Assembly: GCF_022406875.1 (NCBI RefSeq) | Contig: NZ_CP023018.1 | Coordinates: 1,880,477-1,944,476, forward strand | Source of the DNA: Ectothiorhodosinus mongolicus | GTDB taxonomy: Bacteria; Pseudomonadota; Gammaproteobacteria; Ectothiorhodospirales; Ectothiorhodospiraceae | Reading direction: 5' to 3' | Length of the DNA: 64,000 bases | In this document: piece by piece, positions 62,408 to 64,000 of the stretch | Numbering within the stretch: the first letter of the stretch is position 1 | Layout of the letters: every line of letters begins with the position of its first letter | Made by a program: the position numbers and the translations under genes | The notes under the pieces: model-generated | What the model was told of the DNA's origin: nothing | Seen by the model: the letters and a program-made list of their open reading frames with translations, nothing else | Databases searched by the model: none

Positions 62408-63100
62408 CTAGGGCTTCCCCACAGAAGCGCCTGCTATCTTACAAGGCGCGGTAAACGCATACCCCACGCCATGAACCGTCGTCAGCGGCAACTTCTCGTT
62501 AAAAGCCGACTCGGCCTTGGCGCGCAGACGCCGTATCAAAGTCTCTAACCGTCGATAATCGTAGATCTCTGGGTTTTCTCCGATCGCGAGACACAGGGCC
62601 TCGCGAGGCACAGGCGCCCCCGATTGATCTGTCAGCGTCACAAAAATCACCGCCTCAAGATGCGTTAACTTCACCTTCTCGCCCCGCGGATGAGTGAGTA
62701 TCCACTGCAAGGCATCGTACTGCCATGGCGGTAACTCCAGTTTATTTAAACGCGATAAGAGGTTACGCACCGTCGCCGCCAACTCCGGAAGGGTGAACGG
62801 CTTGACCACATAATCATCAGCACCGGCTTCTCGCCCGGCCAAGCGACTTTTCGAGTCGCCAAATCCCGTTGCTAGGACCACTCCGCACTCGGAAGGGATC
62901 TCTGAAATCAGTCCTAGGCCATCGGCATCTGGCAGGCCAATATCCAGCACCACCAAATCGCAACCATGATCCGCCATGAAAGACCGAAAACCCGCGGCAT
63001 TACGAGCACCGGTCACTTCATAACCCTGAAGCCCCAAATAGCCCACCATTTCCTCTCGCAGCTCATCCTCATCCTCAACTACCAAAACGCTCAATGACAT
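62408..63100 (-). CDS. OmpR-family response regulator beside the exoprotein genes
   Basis: 230 residues from ATG 63100 (an ATG at 63121 would add seven residues). Receiver domain: Asp10/Glu11-Asp12 acidic cluster, phosphoacceptor Asp53 (VVLDIGLPD), Thr78 and Lys100 (VVKPF). Winged-helix DNA-binding C-terminus: KLTHLEAVIFVTL, then RRLETLIRRLRAKAES and TVHGVGYAF. No kinase lies next to it. It stands between two giant exoprotein genes, divergent from the second, with tandem 22-bp repeats in its upstream gap. Control of the adhesin by it is likely but inferred. Confidence 0.88.
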   Translation of the reverse strand: MSLSVLVVEDEDELREEMVGYLGLQGYEVTGARNAAGFRSFMADHGCDLVVLDIGLPDADGLGLISEIPSECGVVLATGFGDSKSRLAGREAGADDYVVKPFTLPELAATVRNLLSRLNKLELPPWQYDALQWILTHPRGEKVKLTHLEAVIFVTLTDQSGAPVPREALCLAIGENPEIYDYRRLETLIRRLRAKAESAFNEKLPLTTVHGVGYAFTAPCKIAGASVGKP

Positions 63101-63155
63101 TCCCAGAGTCCCCTTCGACAACTCATCACAAATTCAATGTGCCATAAAAACTAGC

Positions 63156-63199
63156 GCGGGAATACCCACCTTAAATAGCGGGAATAACCACCTAAAATA
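63156..63199. promoter_or_regulatory. Tandem 22-bp direct repeats, probable response-regulator binding sites
   Basis: Two adjacent 22-bp units (63156-63177 and 63178-63199) match at 20 of 22 positions and share the core GCGGGAATA. Two helical turns per unit is the spacing typical of OmpR-family sites. They lie 56 bp upstream of the regulator start and about 150 bp upstream of the second exoprotein start. The rest of 63101-63347 shows no other gene. Confidence 0.55.
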
Positions 63200-63347
63200 A
63201 ATGTCAGAATTGGTCAGTATTTATCAGGAAAGTTGCGGGAGTTTTAGGATTCAAGGCTGTAGTCTTGCTAGGTCAACAGGAAAAGTAGGGTACGCAGTAG
63301 GTGTCTTGCCGAAGACGTGCTGGGCCCTTACCTAGAGATGGTGATCC

Positions 63348-64000
63348 ATGAACAAGACCTTCCGCTTAATCTGGAACGCCGCCGCGGGCTGCTGGAACGT
63401 AGCCTCAGAGCTCGTTCGCTCCAAAGGCAAGACCAAGGCCCGCACCATTGGCACCATCGCTGCGGGTCTACTCACTTCTGGCGCAGCCCTAGCCGAACTG
63501 CCCACAGGCGGTCAGATCATCGCCGGCTCCGGCAGCATCAACCAAAACGGCAACACCCTAACGGTTACCCAAGACACCCAGCGCATGGCCGCTAATTGGA
63601 ATAGCTTTTCCATCGGCCAAAACAACACCGTTGAATTCATCCAACCCAGCTCAAGCTCAGTTGCATTAAACCGCGTTACGGGTATTGAAGCCTCGATCCT
63701 TCAAGGCAACATGAATGCCAATGGTCATGTCATCTTGGTCAACCCCAATGGCATCCACATCACCAATACCGCCCAAATCAACGTGGGCGGCATCATTGCT
63801 TCTACTTTAGACATCACCACTGAAGATTTCATGGCCGGGAACTACAGCTTCTCGGGCATGAGTCCCGGCCAGATCATTAACCAAGGCAATATCCAAACCC
63901 CCGACGGTGGCACCGTTGCCTTTATTGCCGCCAAAATCACCAACACCGGCACCATTCATACCCCAAGAGGCAACACGCTCATGGGCGCCGGTAGCCAGGT
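63348..64000 (+). CDS. Second giant exoprotein gene (5' part only)
   Basis: ATG at 63348 followed by 217 codons identical to the first exoprotein: ESPR signal, then TPS domain with NPNGI. It runs off the window. Upstream AGAGATGG may be the ribosome-binding site. It differs from copy 1 in having an ATG start and its own promoter region next to the response regulator. What lies beyond, including a possible TpsB pore, is not visible. Confidence 0.92.
   Translation, partial: MNKTFRLIWNAAAGCWNVASELVRSKGKTKARTIGTIAAGLLTSGAALAELPTGGQIIAGSGSINQNGNTLTVTQDTQRMAANWNSFSIGQNNTVEFIQPSSSSVALNRVTGIEASILQGNMNANGHVILVNPNGIHITNTAQINVGGIIASTLDITTEDFMAGNYSFSGMSPGQIINQGNIQTPDGGTVAFIAAKITNTGTIHTPRGNTLMGAGSQ
63349..64000 (+). 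repeat. Long direct repeat, copy 2
   Basis: Identical over all 652 visible bases to 41021-41672, offset 22,328 bp, same orientation. The identity reaches the window edge, so the true length is unknown. Confidence 0.97.

Noticed and set aside
1..64000. tRNA, rRNA, complete insertion sequences, prophage or attachment sites
   Set aside because: I looked for cloverleaf ends, rRNA signatures, transposase motifs and integrases and saw none; short RNAs could still be missed by reading alone.

Overview
The window reads as a chromosomal piece of a gammaproteobacterium with moderate-to-high GC. The evidence is the gene set: the uvrY/gacA-uvrC-pgsA order, yceD-rpmF-plsX-fabH, aceK beside aceA, lexA-imuA, UbiG, NagZ and PurU. 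A NavMs-like voltage-gated sodium channel and a very large two-partner-secretion exoprotein fit a marine, saline or alkaline habitat, but this is inference. I cannot name the genus.

Layout. 1-6.2 kb: a partial membrane-anchored hydrolase, two small unrecognised genes, a secreted hydrolase with a TonB-dependent receptor, and a solitary XRE regulator behind two strong palindromes. 6.4-11.8 kb: a degenerate aspartoacylase-like protein, nagZ, a DsrE-like gene with hpt and a methylthioinosine phosphorylase (salvage), then moaA-mobA (molybdenum cofactor). 11.9-17.7 kb: a complete tripartite RND efflux system. 17.8-25.5 kb: pabB, imuA-lexA (SOS), an ABC-2 exporter pair, a GarR-like reductase, ubiG, a sodium channel and maf. 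25.6-32.2 kb: yceD-rpmF-plsX-fabH run straight into uvrY-UDG-uvrC-pgsA, linking phospholipid and fatty-acid synthesis to regulation and DNA repair. 32.2-36.9 kb: the glyoxylate bypass pair aceK/aceA, rraA and purU.

From about 36.9 kb the window becomes accessory: a RHH/RelE toxin-antitoxin pair, a 7TM histidine kinase with response regulator, a ParDE pair, then one 21.4-kb gene for a 7117-residue exoprotein (ESPR signal, TPS domain, beta-helix, glycine-rich and GLUG sections, tandem MBG/YDG domains, C-terminal cysteine pair). After it come a divergent OmpR-type regulator and the start of a second exoprotein gene. The first 652 bp of the second gene, up to the window edge, are identical to the first from the second base of the start codon. 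These are long direct repeats 22,328 bp apart.

A family of small palindromic repeats runs through the window, with core words GGGGTCGTACCCC, GGGGACAGACCCC and GGGGACAGATTTATTTT. It occurs between genes and, in frame, inside them: the PabB linker, the mature N-terminus of the TolC-like protein, the N-termini of the uracil-DNA glycosylase and of the histidine kinase, and the ends of pgsA and aceK. These protein-tolerated repeats and the duplicated exoprotein leader are the most notable observations. I saw no tRNA, rRNA, CRISPR array or complete insertion sequence.
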